From: Melioribacteraceae bacterium
GTDB taxonomy: Bacteria > Bacteroidota > Ignavibacteria > Ignavibacteriales > Melioribacteraceae
Direction of reading: 5' to 3'
Assembly: GCA_022181065.1 (NCBI GenBank)
Contig: BQMY01000115.1
Location: 62,001 to 126,000, forward strand
DNA: 64,000 nucleotides
A model generated the notes under the pieces. The model was not told the origin of the DNA. It searched no databases and worked only from the letters and a program-made list of their open reading frames with translations. Positions 9,454-18,685 of the stretch are shown in pieces. The position numbers and the translations under genes were made by a program. The first letter of the stretch is position 1. The number at the start of each line of letters is the position of its first letter.

Positions 9454-9551
9454 AAGGATATACAAGAGCGGGACCTTTCTCGGACGCTCTTGATTCGACT
9501 GACTGACTGATGTCGAATCCTTGAAAATAACTTAATCCTTGGGAGGTTACA
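9454..9551 (+). promoter_or_regulatory. Structured leader with two perfect hairpins and GGA motifs before flgE
   Basis: The gap before flgE contains two tandem 8-bp perfect stems. Stem one is CAAGAGCG (9463-9470) with CGCTCTTG (9485-9492). Stem two is GATTCGAC (9492-9499) with GTCGAATC (9512-9519). A flanking pair, AAGGAT (9454-9459) and ATCCTT (9535-9540), could close a junction just before the ribosome-binding site GGGAGG (9541-9546). GGA trinucleotides occur at 9456-9458, at both ends of the first hairpin loop (9471-9473 and 9482-9484), and within the ribosome-binding site. There is no T-tract, so neither hairpin is an intrinsic terminator. A translational control element, possibly a CsrA target, is an inference. 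Confidence 0.5.
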
Positions 9552-11240
9552 ATGGCACTTCTAAATTCACTTTTCTCCGGCATTTCCGGACTTAAAAACC
9601 ATCAGACAATGATGGACGTTATCGGTAATAACGTTGCCAACGCAAATACAATTGGTTTTAAAAGCTCACGCATTACTTTCAGCGATACATTCAATCAGCT
9701 TGTTAAAGCAGGCACAAACCCTAATGAAAATTCAGGTGGGACTAACTCATTCCAGGTGGGACTTGGTGTAAAAGTTAACTCAATAGACAGAAATTGGTCA
9801 CAGGGTACTTTTGAAAGAACAGGCATAATTACTGATCTTGGACTTCAGGGTCCGGGAATGTTCATTCTTAAAAATAATGGTCAGGAAGTATATGCGAGAG
9901 CCGGTGCATTTACATTCGATTCTGATGGTAAACTTGTGAATCCGCAGAATGGCGCGATTGTTCAGGGTAAAGTAGCGAATGATGACGGTGTAATACCTCC
10001 TGGAAATAATCTTGAAGATATCCAGATCAATACAAACCTTAAACTGCCTGCAGTAGCAACTACTGAAGTTAACTGGGGTGGAAACCTTGATGCTAATTCG
10101 TATCAGACCAGAACAGAGCTTGTCAAAATTAAAGGTAATATTAAAGACGACCTTGATCCGGCTCAGCTTTCAGACATAGAAGTTGAACCTGTTACAATCT
10201 ATAATGACTATGGTCAGGAATTTGAACTTCATATGCATTATGTAGAAACATCGGACAACAATTTTGATTTAACATGGACAGTCGTTGATCCTGCTGTTGA
10301 AGATGCAACTTCTTCTTATGGGTATCTTGAAATTGGTTCTGATACAATAACAGGTTTATCTTTCGACGCAAATGGTGAATTGGTTGATCCAACCCTGGTT
10401 GAAAATATAAATGTTACAATCCTTAGCTTCGGCGGACAGGATTATGATATCAACTTCGATTTTGACGCAGCAACTGTAACAAGAACTACAGCTCCCGAAT
10501 CATTAAGCGCGCTTGCCGATGATGGGCGTGACCCGAATATTGTAAAAGCTTCAATTACTATTTATGATTCACTAGGTAATCCTCATGAAGCTACATTACA
10601 GTTCACCAAAGCAGGTTCTGAGTCGGAAAGAACATGGTATTGGAGAATTTCTGTACCAGAAGCTTCCCGGCAGCCGGATGATCCGGAATATTTCTCAGGC
10701 ACATTGAAATTTAATTCAGATGGTTCACTGGATCCAACAGATACACCTAATTTACACTTTGTACCACAGAGTGGCGCGGATCCGGTAAATATCAAACTTG
10801 ATTTTGGTAATGGCTTCAAAGGTTTAACTCAAACTGTTGGTTCTTCAACACTTTCAGCTCTAAATCAGGATGGAGCTCCGGCAGCGTCTTTAACAAACTT
10901 GAATATAGATCAATTCGGTAATGTGGAAGGTATTTTCTCAAATGGAAATACGAAAACATTGGCCCAGATTATGGTCGCTACCTTCAAAAACCTTAACGGG
11001 ATGGTTAGCGTAGGTGACAACCTCTTCGTACCCAGAGCGAATACAGGTGAAGCCTTCATCGGAAACCTTGGTGAAGATACTTCAACTACTCTTCAGTCGG
11101 GCGCTTTGGAACAATCCAATGTTGACTTATCAGATGAGTTTACCAAAATGATCATTTCCCAGCGTGGATTCCAGGCAAACGCGAGAGTGATCAGCACATC
11201 CGATAATATTCTTCAGGAAATAACAAATCTGGTAAGATAA
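9552..11240 (+). CDS. flgE: Flagellar hook protein FlgE
   Basis: FlgE polymerises into the extracellular hook. The N-terminal rod/hook signature is clear: LFSGISGLKNHQTMMDVIGN followed by NVANANTIGFKSSR. The C-terminal helix region with the sequence SNVDLSDEFTKMIISQRGFQ is typical of the D0 domain. The 562-residue length is long, with an enlarged central outer domain of alternating strands, but within the family range. It has a strong ribosome-binding site (GGGAGG, 5 nt spacer) and is the last gene before a strong terminator. Its separation from flgD by a structured leader suggests its own translational control. Confidence 0.95.
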   Translation: MALLNSLFSGISGLKNHQTMMDVIGNNVANANTIGFKSSRITFSDTFNQLVKAGTNPNENSGGTNSFQVGLGVKVNSIDRNWSQGTFERTGIITDLGLQGPGMFILKNNGQEVYARAGAFTFDSDGKLVNPQNGAIVQGKVANDDGVIPPGNNLEDIQINTNLKLPAVATTEVNWGGNLDANSYQTRTELVKIKGNIKDDLDPAQLSDIEVEPVTIYNDYGQEFELHMHYVETSDNNFDLTWTVVDPAVEDATSSYGYLEIGSDTITGLSFDANGELVDPTLVENINVTILSFGGQDYDINFDFDAATVTRTTAPESLSALADDGRDPNIVKASITIYDSLGNPHEATLQFTKAGSESERTWYWRISVPEASRQPDDPEYFSGTLKFNSDGSLDPTDTPNLHFVPQSGADPVNIKLDFGNGFKGLTQTVGSSTLSALNQDGAPAASLTNLNIDQFGNVEGIFSNGNTKTLAQIMVATFKNLNGMVSVGDNLFVPRANTGEAFIGNLGEDTSTTLQSGALEQSNVDLSDEFTKMIISQRGFQANARVISTSDNILQEITNLVR

Positions 11241-11253
11241 TTTGTTCGCTAAT

Positions 11254-11281
11254 GAGCCGGTCTTTACCGGCTCTTTTTTTT
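11254..11281 (+). terminator. Intrinsic terminator after flgE
   Basis: GAGCCGGT (11254-11261) pairs perfectly with ACCGGCTC (11266-11273) across a CTTT loop, followed by an eight-base T run. This is a textbook intrinsic terminator and ends the fliG-flgE transcription unit. Confidence 0.93.
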
Positions 11282-11367
11282 ATCCATTTTTAAACATCTG
11301 CACAATATTATACAACTCCCGCTTTTCTTCTTTACTACTTTTCACCCCATAACCACTATTTATTAAA

Positions 11368-11390
11368 TGGCATACCGATTGTTATAATAT
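11368..11390 (+). promoter_or_regulatory. Candidate promoter for fliL-fliM operon (sigma-54-like, overlapping TATAAT)
   Basis: TGGCA (11368-11372) and TTG (11379-11381) are spaced as in the -24/-12 boxes of sigma-54 promoters; the expected terminal GC is GT here. A TATAAT hexamer (11383-11388) overlaps it, without a convincing -35 box. The site lies about 27 nt before the fliL-like start and after a strong terminator, so a promoter is expected here. Which sigma factor uses it cannot be decided from sequence. Confidence 0.4.
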
Positions 11391-11414
11391 TAAGAAAAAA
11401 CGGGATTCATAAAC

Positions 11415-12002
11415 ATGGCTGATGAAAAAAAGAAAAAATCGGGGCTAAATCTTAAAGTAATATTAATTGGTATTCCACTATTTGCGATCCAGGTGGTAGC
11501 CGTTTATTATATAACCGCCAATGTTCTTTTAAGCAGATTTGAAGAACAGGCAAACGCAAAAAATGTTAAAAACACGCAATCAAATCATGGGTCTGAGGGG
11601 AATTCACAGCACTATGAGGAATTTACTGACTCCCATGATGGGGATTCCTACGAAGATGAACCTTACGAAGATGACCAACAGGGTGCTCCCAAAGTATTGG
11701 GTGAGCATATTTATTCTATTGATGATATAATTGTAAATCCTTCCGGTACAGATGGTAAACGTCTTTTATTAACTTCGGTGGGACTTGATGTTGCCACCGA
11801 GGAACAATATCAAACTCTTGAAAAGAAAGAGATATTGGTTAAGGATATCATAATTTCTGTTCTTGCCAGTAAAAGGATGGAAGAATTGAAAGATTACAGC
11901 AAAAAAGATTCATTAAAAATTGAGATTTCGAAAAATATACGTCGTTCAATCAGAAACGTTCGAATTAACAAAGTTTATTTCAGTAAGTACATTATTCAAT
12001 AG
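11415..12002 (+). CDS. fliL: Flagellar basal body-associated protein FliL
   Basis: FliL is a single-pass inner-membrane protein that surrounds the stator and supports torque. The 195-residue protein has a short lysine-rich cytoplasmic start and one membrane segment at about 14-35. An acidic periplasmic linker (about 50-85) follows, then a C-terminal domain with YSIDDIIVNPSGTDGKRLLL and a long helix ending in RNVRINKVYFSKYIIQ, which is the FliL pattern. It starts a new block after the flgE terminator and lies 8 nt before fliM, its usual neighbour. Confidence 0.9.
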   Translation: MADEKKKKSGLNLKVILIGIPLFAIQVVAVYYITANVLLSRFEEQANAKNVKNTQSNHGSEGNSQHYEEFTDSHDGDSYEDEPYEDDQQGAPKVLGEHIYSIDDIIVNPSGTDGKRLLLTSVGLDVATEEQYQTLEKKEILVKDIIISVLASKRMEELKDYSKKDSLKIEISKNIRRSIRNVRINKVYFSKYIIQ

Positions 12003-12010
12003 TTGGAATT

Positions 12011-12997
12011 ATGGCAGAAGTATTATCACAACAAGAGATAGATGCGTTACTGAATAACGTTCAGAGTGGCGCGGAAGAACCAACAACCACAATTGAAAAA
12101 GACGTTATCCCGTTTGATTTTCGGTTACCGAACCGAATATCCAAAAACCAATTACGCACAATAAGAAACATACACGAAACATTTTCTGAAAGTTTCAGTT
12201 CATTCCTTGTTTCAAAACTTCAGAATATTGTTAACATCAATGTTGCCTCCGTTGACCAGATATACTATTCCGAGTATGTTTTGTCTGTATCCAACCCTGC
12301 CTGTCTTTATACTTTCGAGATTGATAACACCGATATCAAGGGTATTCTTGAAATGGGTTCAGATTTTGCGTTAACACTTGTTGATCTTCTCCTTGGTGGA
12401 AATGGGGAGGATGTACAAAAAAACAAGGTTATTACTCCCATTGAACAAAAAGTACTCAATGTGGTAATTGACAAAATCATGCAGGACCTTACGAAAGCAT
12501 GGCAGATGGTTGATAATTTTGTATTCAGGATGGAACGTTTTGAATCTGACATCGATTTTGCACAAATAACTTCACAGAGTGAATCTGTGCTGCTTATAAC
12601 ATTTGAAATTTCAATAGGTGAAAAATCTTATATAATGAACCTCTGTTTTGCCACTTTCGCATTCGATGCGGTCCTGGTAAAATTGACTAATCAGAATTTG
12701 TCAAAGATACGCCCGGGTAAGTATAACGGTACCACCGCGCACAATATTATAAAAGCCAATTTATACAAAGCACTGGTTCCTGTAACAGTAGAATTTGGAA
12801 GAACATCAATCAAATTCAAGGAACTAATGGACCTTGAACAAGGGGATATTATCAAACTGAAAAATAAAATCAGTGATGAATATCCCATTAAAATTAAAAA
12901 TAAAGTCCTCTTTTTGGGAAGGATTGGTACGGTAAATAAACATAAAGCAATTAAAATTACCCGAAAAGCACTTAATCAGGAAAAATACGAGCAGTAA
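12011..12997 (+). CDS. fliM: Flagellar motor switch protein FliM
   Basis: FliM is the C-ring protein that binds phospho-CheY and reverses rotation. The extreme N-terminus contains the conserved LSQQEIDALLNNV CheY-binding peptide. The middle domain follows from about residue 35. The C-terminal SpoA-like domain carries VPVTVEFGRTSIKFKELMDL, comparable to FliN. The 328-residue length is normal. It is followed after one base by fliN, which together with fliL is the expected switch cluster. Confidence 0.96.
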   Translation: MAEVLSQQEIDALLNNVQSGAEEPTTTIEKDVIPFDFRLPNRISKNQLRTIRNIHETFSESFSSFLVSKLQNIVNINVASVDQIYYSEYVLSVSNPACLYTFEIDNTDIKGILEMGSDFALTLVDLLLGGNGEDVQKNKVITPIEQKVLNVVIDKIMQDLTKAWQMVDNFVFRMERFESDIDFAQITSQSESVLLITFEISIGEKSYIMNLCFATFAFDAVLVKLTNQNLSKIRPGKYNGTTAHNIIKANLYKALVPVTVEFGRTSIKFKELMDLEQGDIIKLKNKISDEYPIKIKNKVLFLGRIGTVNKHKAIKITRKALNQEKYEQ

Positions 12998-12998
12998 T

Positions 12999-13412
12999 AT
13001 GGATGAGAACAACATGGACAATGAAGAACTACAAGACAACATAAATGAAGAAGGCGAATTTTCTTCCGGAATCGATACAGATCAGGATGTAGTTGGCAAC
13101 ATTGCTGATTTTGATGAGTTTGAAGAGACTTTCAACAATAGCGGTGGTGCTATTGAAAAGCTGGAATACCTCAATGATCTGCAATTGAATGTTTATATTG
13201 AACTGGGTAGAACATCCATGATGATCAAGGATATTCTTGAACTTGAAAGAGGTTATGTTATTGAACTCGATAAGCTTGCCAGTGAACCGGTTGATATTTT
13301 CGTCAATAACAAAAAGATCGCAGAAGGCGAAGTAGTAGTTATTGACAAACATTTCGGCATAAGAATAGTTAACCTGATTGACGCGAATAAACGTACGAAA
13401 GGATTGCTCTGA
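12999..13412 (+). CDS. fliN: Flagellar motor switch protein FliN
   Basis: The 137-residue protein has an acidic, probably unstructured N-terminus (1-50). A single SpoA domain follows with LQLNVYIELGRTSMMIKDIL and ends in the G-I-R-I-V-N-L strand, which defines FliN. FliN forms the lower part of the C-ring and an export docking site for FliH. It is a plain FliN, not the longer FliY. The stop overlaps the start of fliO. Confidence 0.94.
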   Translation: MDENNMDNEELQDNINEEGEFSSGIDTDQDVVGNIADFDEFEETFNNSGGAIEKLEYLNDLQLNVYIELGRTSMMIKDILELERGYVIELDKLASEPVDIFVNNKKIAEGEVVVIDKHFGIRIVNLIDANKRTKGLL

Positions 13413-13753
13413 TGGGTTCTTCCGATATCCTTACTCTTATCACACCTCTGATAATAATATCAGTATTACTTTTTGGCGTTTTATGGCTTGTCAAACGAGC
13501 ATCTATTCCCGGCAGGGGCAAGGCAATAAATAAAGTTGCAATTTCTGTTCTTTCCACTTATCAGTTGATGCCCAAAAAATTTCTGTCACTTGTAAAAGTT
13601 GAAGATAAAATCTTTTTACTTGGTATAAGTGACCAATCGATCAATTTAATTAAGGAATTGGATATGGATTCGGCTGATTTTGAATTATCAGCAAATGAGC
13701 AATCCAACACCAATTTTATGGAATTCTTTAAATCTGCCTTGAAAAACAAATGA
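13412..13753 (+). CDS. fliO: Flagellar biosynthesis protein FliO
   Basis: FliO assists assembly of the FliP ring in the export gate. The 113-residue protein has one membrane helix at about 8-28. A cytoplasmic segment follows with the IKVAxSVLSTYQL-like pattern and VKVEDKIFLLGISDQSINLI, the beta-rich module seen in FliO proteins. It lies between fliN and fliP with overlaps at both ends. FliO is weakly conserved, so position carries part of the call. Confidence 0.86.
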   Translation: MGSSDILTLITPLIIISVLLFGVLWLVKRASIPGRGKAINKVAISVLSTYQLMPKKFLSLVKVEDKIFLLGISDQSINLIKELDMDSADFELSANEQSNTNFMEFFKSALKNK

Positions 13754-14514
13754 AAAGAATAAAATATATATTTCTTATCACATTCTTCGTTCTCTGTTTT
13801 AATACTGTGGAGGCGCAGCAATCAGGCGGGGGTACATTACCATTACCGAAGATTGGAATTGATGTTGGAACGGCAGAATCTCCTGAGGATATTTCAGTTA
13901 CTTTACAAATTCTGGCCCTTTTGACCGTTCTTTCTCTTGCCCCTTCAATTCTGATAATGACTACATCCTATCTCAGGATCATCATTGTGTTTCATTTCCT
14001 GAAAAACGCTCTCGGAACACAACAAATGCCTCCAAGCCAATTACTTTCCGGCATAGCGCTTTTCATAACATTTTTCATAATGGCTCCTACATGGGACCGG
14101 GTTAATGAAGAAGCTATTCAGCCATTGATGGATGGTAAGATAAGTTACGAACAGGCGTATGAAAAGGGAATTGGTCCCATTAGAGATTTTATGTATAAAC
14201 ATGTGAGGGATGAAGACCTGGTTTTGTTTATCAATGTTGCAGGCCTGGAACAACCTGAATCAAGAGAAGACCTTCCAACTTATATTGTGCTTCCGGCATT
14301 TGCGTTAAGCGAATTAAGGGCAGGATTTATCATCGGGTTTTTCCTTTTTATTCCGTTTTTAATGATGGATATGATTATCGCGAGCGTCTTGTTGTCAATG
14401 GGTATGATGATGATACCACCGATGCTGATAGCTCTTCCATTTAAAGTACTGCTTTTTATACTGGTCGATGGTTGGAATTTGATTGTCGGCTCTTTAATAC
14501 GAGGATTTACATAA
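13750..14514 (+). CDS. fliP: Flagellar export gate protein FliP
   Basis: FliP is a core subunit of the export gate. The 254-residue protein starts with a cleavable signal-like segment ending in VEAQQ, as many FliP proteins do. It contains the conserved MTTSYLRIIIVFHFLKNALG followed by the Q-Q-x-P-P motif. Near the C-terminus, YIVLPAFALSELRAGFIIGF precedes the last membrane helices, which end in DGWNLIVGSL. The start overlaps the fliO stop (ATGA) and its TAA shares a base with the fliQ ATG. Confidence 0.97.
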   Translation: MKRIKYIFLITFFVLCFNTVEAQQSGGGTLPLPKIGIDVGTAESPEDISVTLQILALLTVLSLAPSILIMTTSYLRIIIVFHFLKNALGTQQMPPSQLLSGIALFITFFIMAPTWDRVNEEAIQPLMDGKISYEQAYEKGIGPIRDFMYKHVRDEDLVLFINVAGLEQPESREDLPTYIVLPAFALSELRAGFIIGFFLFIPFLMMDMIIASVLLSMGMMMIPPMLIALPFKVLLFILVDGWNLIVGSLIRGFT

Positions 14515-14783
14515 TGACTGAAGATTTAGTTATAGAAGTTATTACTGAGGTTTTTTACACTGCATTTACGGTATTATTACCAATTCTGGGTGTCTCGCTT
14601 GTGATTGGTTTAATTATCTCGGTATTTCAGGCTACCACCTCAATTCAGGAAATGACACTCACATTTGTACCTAAAATTCTCGCAACAGGAATTGCAATAA
14701 TTTTTTTATTCCCATGGATGATGGATAAAGTGATCGCATTGACAAATCGAATATTTAATTTGATGTCTGAAGTTGTACGATGA
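14514..14783 (+). CDS. fliQ: Flagellar export gate protein FliQ
   Basis: FliQ is an 89-residue two-helix membrane subunit of the export gate. The start is set at the ATG that shares a base with the fliP stop (TAATG). A longer frame reading back into fliP is open, but the family starts directly before the sequence EDLVIEVITEVFYTAF. The conserved LVIGLIISVFQATTSIQEMT and FVPKILA stretches are intact. The order fliP-fliQ-fliR is universal, and the stop overlaps fliR by 4 nt. Confidence 0.95.
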   Translation: MTEDLVIEVITEVFYTAFTVLLPILGVSLVIGLIISVFQATTSIQEMTLTFVPKILATGIAIIFLFPWMMDKVIALTNRIFNLMSEVVR

Positions 14784-15565
14784 CGGATATCTATATAGCC
14801 GATTTTCTTGCTCTCATGCTAATTTTCATGAGAGTTCTCGCAGCTCTGTTTGCTGCTCCGGCTTTTAGCAATCCCGGTTTCCAATCTACCGCCAAGACTG
14901 TTTTCGCTCTTTTTATAGCCTACATACTTTTCTACGTTGTCGATCGACCGCAGGAACTACAAAATATAGAGTTATACAACTTTGCGCTGCTTGGTGTTAA
15001 AGAAGTAATTACCGGATTAATAATCGGGTTTTCGCTCAATTTGATTTTCTACGGTATCTCGTACGCCGGTTCATTTATTGGTTTTGATATGGGACTTATG
15101 ATGGCGCAGGCACTAAATCCACTCGATGAAACCAATAATAATGTAATTGGGCAAGTTATCTATTTCATGGCACTGATGATATTTTTCATGATAGATGGGC
15201 ATCATTATCTCTTTCGTGGTCTTGCTCTTTCTTACGAGGTAGTTCCGATCGGGGTATATCCAATCAATCAAGAACTCGAAGAACTATTAGTTAATTACAC
15301 TTCAGGAATATTTATTATAGCGGTTAAAATAGCGTCTCCATTTTTGGTATCATATATGCTTATACACATTGGTGAAGGAGTTACGTCACGTGTAATCCCT
15401 CAAATGCAGGTATTTTTTGTAACACAACCCATTAAAGTAGGCTTAGGATTAATGTTTCTCGGATTACTTGTTCCAATTTATGTTTATGCTTTGAAGAATA
15501 TGCTGGAAGCCTACGAAAACAGCTTATATATGTTAATTAGAGCAATGGCTAACGATGGCGGATAG
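14780..15565 (+). CDS. fliR: Flagellar export gate protein FliR
   Basis: FliR caps the FliP5-FliQ4 export gate spiral. The 261-residue multi-pass membrane protein shows the N-terminal LMLIFMRVLAALFAAPAFSN motif. The central GFSLNLIFYGISYAGSFIGF-type segment and LNPLDETNN loop are also present. It overlaps fliQ by 4 nt and flhB by 11 nt, consistent with co-translation of gate components. Confidence 0.95.
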   Translation: MTDIYIADFLALMLIFMRVLAALFAAPAFSNPGFQSTAKTVFALFIAYILFYVVDRPQELQNIELYNFALLGVKEVITGLIIGFSLNLIFYGISYAGSFIGFDMGLMMAQALNPLDETNNNVIGQVIYFMALMIFFMIDGHHYLFRGLALSYEVVPIGVYPINQELEELLVNYTSGIFIIAVKIASPFLVSYMLIHIGEGVTSRVIPQMQVFFVTQPIKVGLGLMFLGLLVPIYVYALKNMLEAYENSLYMLIRAMANDGG

Positions 15566-16634
15566 CGGTCAGGACAAAACCGAACAACCCACCCAAAAGC
15601 GTCTTTCAGACGCCCGGGATAAAGGTCAGGTAGCAAAGAGCATGGAGTTGAACTCTTTTGCTATATTTACATCTGGTCTGTTACTTATTTTTACATTTCG
15701 CGATACTCTCAGTAATCAACTTGGGCAAGTTGCAAAATATGTTTTCGGGTCTCTTGAAACCTTCAATATCACTACTACTATCGTTGAAGAACTCGCCGTA
15801 AGAGGCGGACTTTTATACTTTGTAATATTATCACCTCTTTATATAGGATTGGTTATTATTGCACTTGTGGCAGGATTTAGCCAGGCCGGATTGAAAGTTT
15901 CTTTGAAAGCAATTAAACCCGATGGTAAAAAACTTGACCCTATAAAAGGTCTTAAAAATAAAATATTTTCAACAAGGTCATTGTTCGAATTACTAAAATC
16001 GTTGACTAAGCTCAGCATCATCGCCTGGGTGATTTATATGGTTTTATCCAATGTTATCCTCGATTCCACTTCGCTGGTGACATTTTCCGTAATAGAAATT
16101 ATGAGTTTTCTCATTGAGTCCTCAGAAGAGTTTCTCTGGAAAATAGCTCTTACGTTTGCTCTCATTGCAGTGGCGGATTTCATCTATCAAAAGTATAAAT
16201 TCAAAAAAGATATGATGATGACAAAGCAGGAGATCAAGGATGAGAATAAGGATAGTGAAGGTTCCCCTGAAGTTAAAGGTAAAATCAGGGGACAGATGAT
16301 GATGGCTGCACGAAAACGAATGATGCAGGAATTACCAACAGCTGATGTGGTTGTAACAAACCCTACACACTTCGCCGTTGCGCTCAGATACAAAATGGGT
16401 CAAGATGAAGCTCCTCTGGTTGTTGCAAAAGGTGCAGATGCTCTTGCCAAAAAAATTAAGGAAGTTGCAAAAGAACATAACATCCCGATTGTGGAAAATC
16501 CGCCTTTAGCCCGGGCTATCTTTAAAATGTGCGAAGTCAATGATTTCATCCCTGAAAAATTGTTTAAGGCTGTGGCACAGATATTGGCGCATATTTACAG
16601 ATTGAAGAATGAAAAATCTAATAAAATAGTATGA
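15555..16634 (+). CDS. flhB: Flagellar export switch protein FlhB
   Basis: FlhB is the autocleaving export switch that FliK triggers when the hook reaches its length. The N-terminus has the conserved KTEQPTQKRLSDARDKGQVA sequence. Four membrane helices follow. The cytoplasmic domain carries the NPTH autocleavage motif at about residues 269-272 in VVVTNPTHFAVALRY. The 359-residue length is normal. It is embedded between fliR and flhA by overlaps. Confidence 0.97.
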   Translation: MADSGQDKTEQPTQKRLSDARDKGQVAKSMELNSFAIFTSGLLLIFTFRDTLSNQLGQVAKYVFGSLETFNITTTIVEELAVRGGLLYFVILSPLYIGLVIIALVAGFSQAGLKVSLKAIKPDGKKLDPIKGLKNKIFSTRSLFELLKSLTKLSIIAWVIYMVLSNVILDSTSLVTFSVIEIMSFLIESSEEFLWKIALTFALIAVADFIYQKYKFKKDMMMTKQEIKDENKDSEGSPEVKGKIRGQMMMAARKRMMQELPTADVVVTNPTHFAVALRYKMGQDEAPLVVAKGADALAKKIKEVAKEHNIPIVENPPLARAIFKMCEVNDFIPEKLFKAVAQILAHIYRLKNEKSNKIV

Positions 16635-18685
16635 AATTAAAAGACCTTGGAAAAAATACAGATGTAATGCTGGCGTTCGGACTCATTTTTATGTTGGGTC
16701 TGATGCTTATACCGTTACCGCCGGTATTTCTTGATTTCTTCCTGGCACTGAATATCACAATGTCTGTTTTGGTTCTTATAGTTTCACTCTATATAAACTC
16801 ACCACTCGATTTATCCGTTTTTCCGGGTCTTCTACTTGTTTTTACTTTATTCAGACTAGCTCTAAATATTTCATCAACACGTCTGATTTTGATTGAAGCT
16901 TTTGCTGGAAAAGTAATTGAGTCGTTCGGTAACTTTGTAGTTGGTGGAGATTTTGTTGTTGGTTTCATAGTCTTTATTATCCTGGTAATAATTCAGTTTA
17001 TTGTGATCATTAAAGGTTCAGGTCGTATATCGGAAGTATCTGCCCGATTTACACTCGATGCTATGCCGGGTAAACAAATGGCAATCGACGCTGATCTTAA
17101 TACCGGAATTATCACAGAACAGGAAGCGAAGCAGCGTCGTGAAAATATATCTCGCGAGGCCGAGTTTTACGGAGCGATGGATGGTGCAAGCAAGTTCGTA
17201 AAAGGGGATGCAATTGCGGGACTTTTAATTAATGGTATAAATATAATTGGTGGTTTTGTTATAGGCGTCGCGCAGAAAGGAATGGATATGTCCGAGGCGC
17301 TTCAGACTTATACAATACTAACCATTGGTGATGGTCTCGTCTCACAGATACCTGCTCTGATTATCGCAACCGCTTCCGGTCTGGTTGTTACACGCAGTGC
17401 TTCAGGAATGGCTCTTGATTTACAAATTAAGTCACAGTTGTTCTCTAATCCGAAAGTTCTCGGTACCGTCTCAGGTGTGATCTTTCTTTTTGCCATGGTA
17501 CCCGGAATGCCAACAGTTCCTTTTATGATTCTCGCCGGGGCACTTGGAGGCGGTGCATTCTATTCTAATAAAAGAAAACAGAAAGAGGCTCTTGCTGTCG
17601 CCGATGAACCTGAACCGGAAGAAAAACCGGAAGAAAAGGTTGAGCAATATCTGCAGGTTGATCCGGTTGAAATTGAAATTGGTTACGGCTTAATAAGTCT
17701 TGTTGATGAAGAGCAAGGTGGGAGTCTGTTTCAGAAGATTTCATCCACCCGCAAATTTATTGCTCTTGAATATGGTGTCTTGATACCTCCGGTCAGAGTA
17801 AGAGATAATTTACAACTTGACCCTAATTCATATATAATTAAGATAAAAGGAAACGTTGTAGCTAATTATGAAATTTATGCTGACAGATATTTAGCGATGA
17901 ATCCCGGTGATTCTGAAGAAAGCGTCAATGGAATCCCTACAACCGACCCGGCTTTTAATCTTCCGGCTTATTGGATACTTACTGAAGAAAAAGATAAAGC
18001 TGAGCTGGCAGGCTTTACAGTTGTGGATGCCGTTAGTGTATTATCAACACACCTTCAGGAAACATTAAAGAAAAACTTTGATAAGATTCTTTCAAGACAG
18101 GCTGCCAAACAATTACTGGAAAACTTAAAACAGGAATATCCTGCCGTAATTGATGAGATTAACCCGGATGTACTTTCACTTGGTACAATTCAGAAAATAT
18201 TGCAAAATTTGTTAAAAGAATATATTCCAATCAAAGACCTTGTACAGATACTGGAAGCATTACTGGATTACTCCAAGGTTACCAAGAATGTTGATGTTTT
18301 AACGGAATACGTCAGGCACTCCATAGGTGATACCATCGCCAATCTTTTCAAAGATAATAATGGAGTAATCCATGCTGCCGCAGTTGGTGATTTGCTTGAA
18401 ACCAGAATAACTCAATCACTTCAAAATCAGAAGGAAGTTGTTCAATCACTTGGTTTAAGTCCTGTTGAATTACAATCAATAAATGAAAATTTGATAAATA
18501 TTATAGAAAAGTTTAGAATGTTGGGATACTCCCCGATAATCATCACATCAGCGACAATACGTCCGTACTTCTTCAGACTTATTGCGTCAAGTTTTCCTGA
18601 TGTGAGTGTATTATCTTATTCTGAACTACCACCACATGTAGATATTGAATTCATTGACAAATTAGAGGCTGTTGGTGAAAGTTAA
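16631..18685 (+). CDS. flhA: Flagellar export apparatus protein FlhA
   Basis: FlhA forms the nonameric export ring that docks chaperone-substrate complexes and uses the proton motive force. The 684-residue protein has about eight membrane helices in the first 320 residues. The FHIPEP signature GRISEVSARFTLDAMPGKQM lies at about residues 132-151. A large cytoplasmic domain (about 345-684) follows a charged linker rich in Glu-Pro. It overlaps flhB by ATGA and the start of flhF by about 11 nt. Confidence 0.97.
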   Translation: MKLKDLGKNTDVMLAFGLIFMLGLMLIPLPPVFLDFFLALNITMSVLVLIVSLYINSPLDLSVFPGLLLVFTLFRLALNISSTRLILIEAFAGKVIESFGNFVVGGDFVVGFIVFIILVIIQFIVIIKGSGRISEVSARFTLDAMPGKQMAIDADLNTGIITEQEAKQRRENISREAEFYGAMDGASKFVKGDAIAGLLINGINIIGGFVIGVAQKGMDMSEALQTYTILTIGDGLVSQIPALIIATASGLVVTRSASGMALDLQIKSQLFSNPKVLGTVSGVIFLFAMVPGMPTVPFMILAGALGGGAFYSNKRKQKEALAVADEPEPEEKPEEKVEQYLQVDPVEIEIGYGLISLVDEEQGGSLFQKISSTRKFIALEYGVLIPPVRVRDNLQLDPNSYIIKIKGNVVANYEIYADRYLAMNPGDSEESVNGIPTTDPAFNLPAYWILTEEKDKAELAGFTVVDAVSVLSTHLQETLKKNFDKILSRQAAKQLLENLKQEYPAVIDEINPDVLSLGTIQKILQNLLKEYIPIKDLVQILEALLDYSKVTKNVDVLTEYVRHSIGDTIANLFKDNNGVIHAAAVGDLLETRITQSLQNQKEVVQSLGLSPVELQSINENLINIIEKFRMLGYSPIIITSATIRPYFFRLIASSFPDVSVLSYSELPPHVDIEFIDKLEAVGES

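Noticed and set aside
9463-9519. The two hairpins before flgE as intrinsic terminators
   Set aside because: Neither is followed by a T run, and the terminator for this transcript is clearly at 11254-11281.
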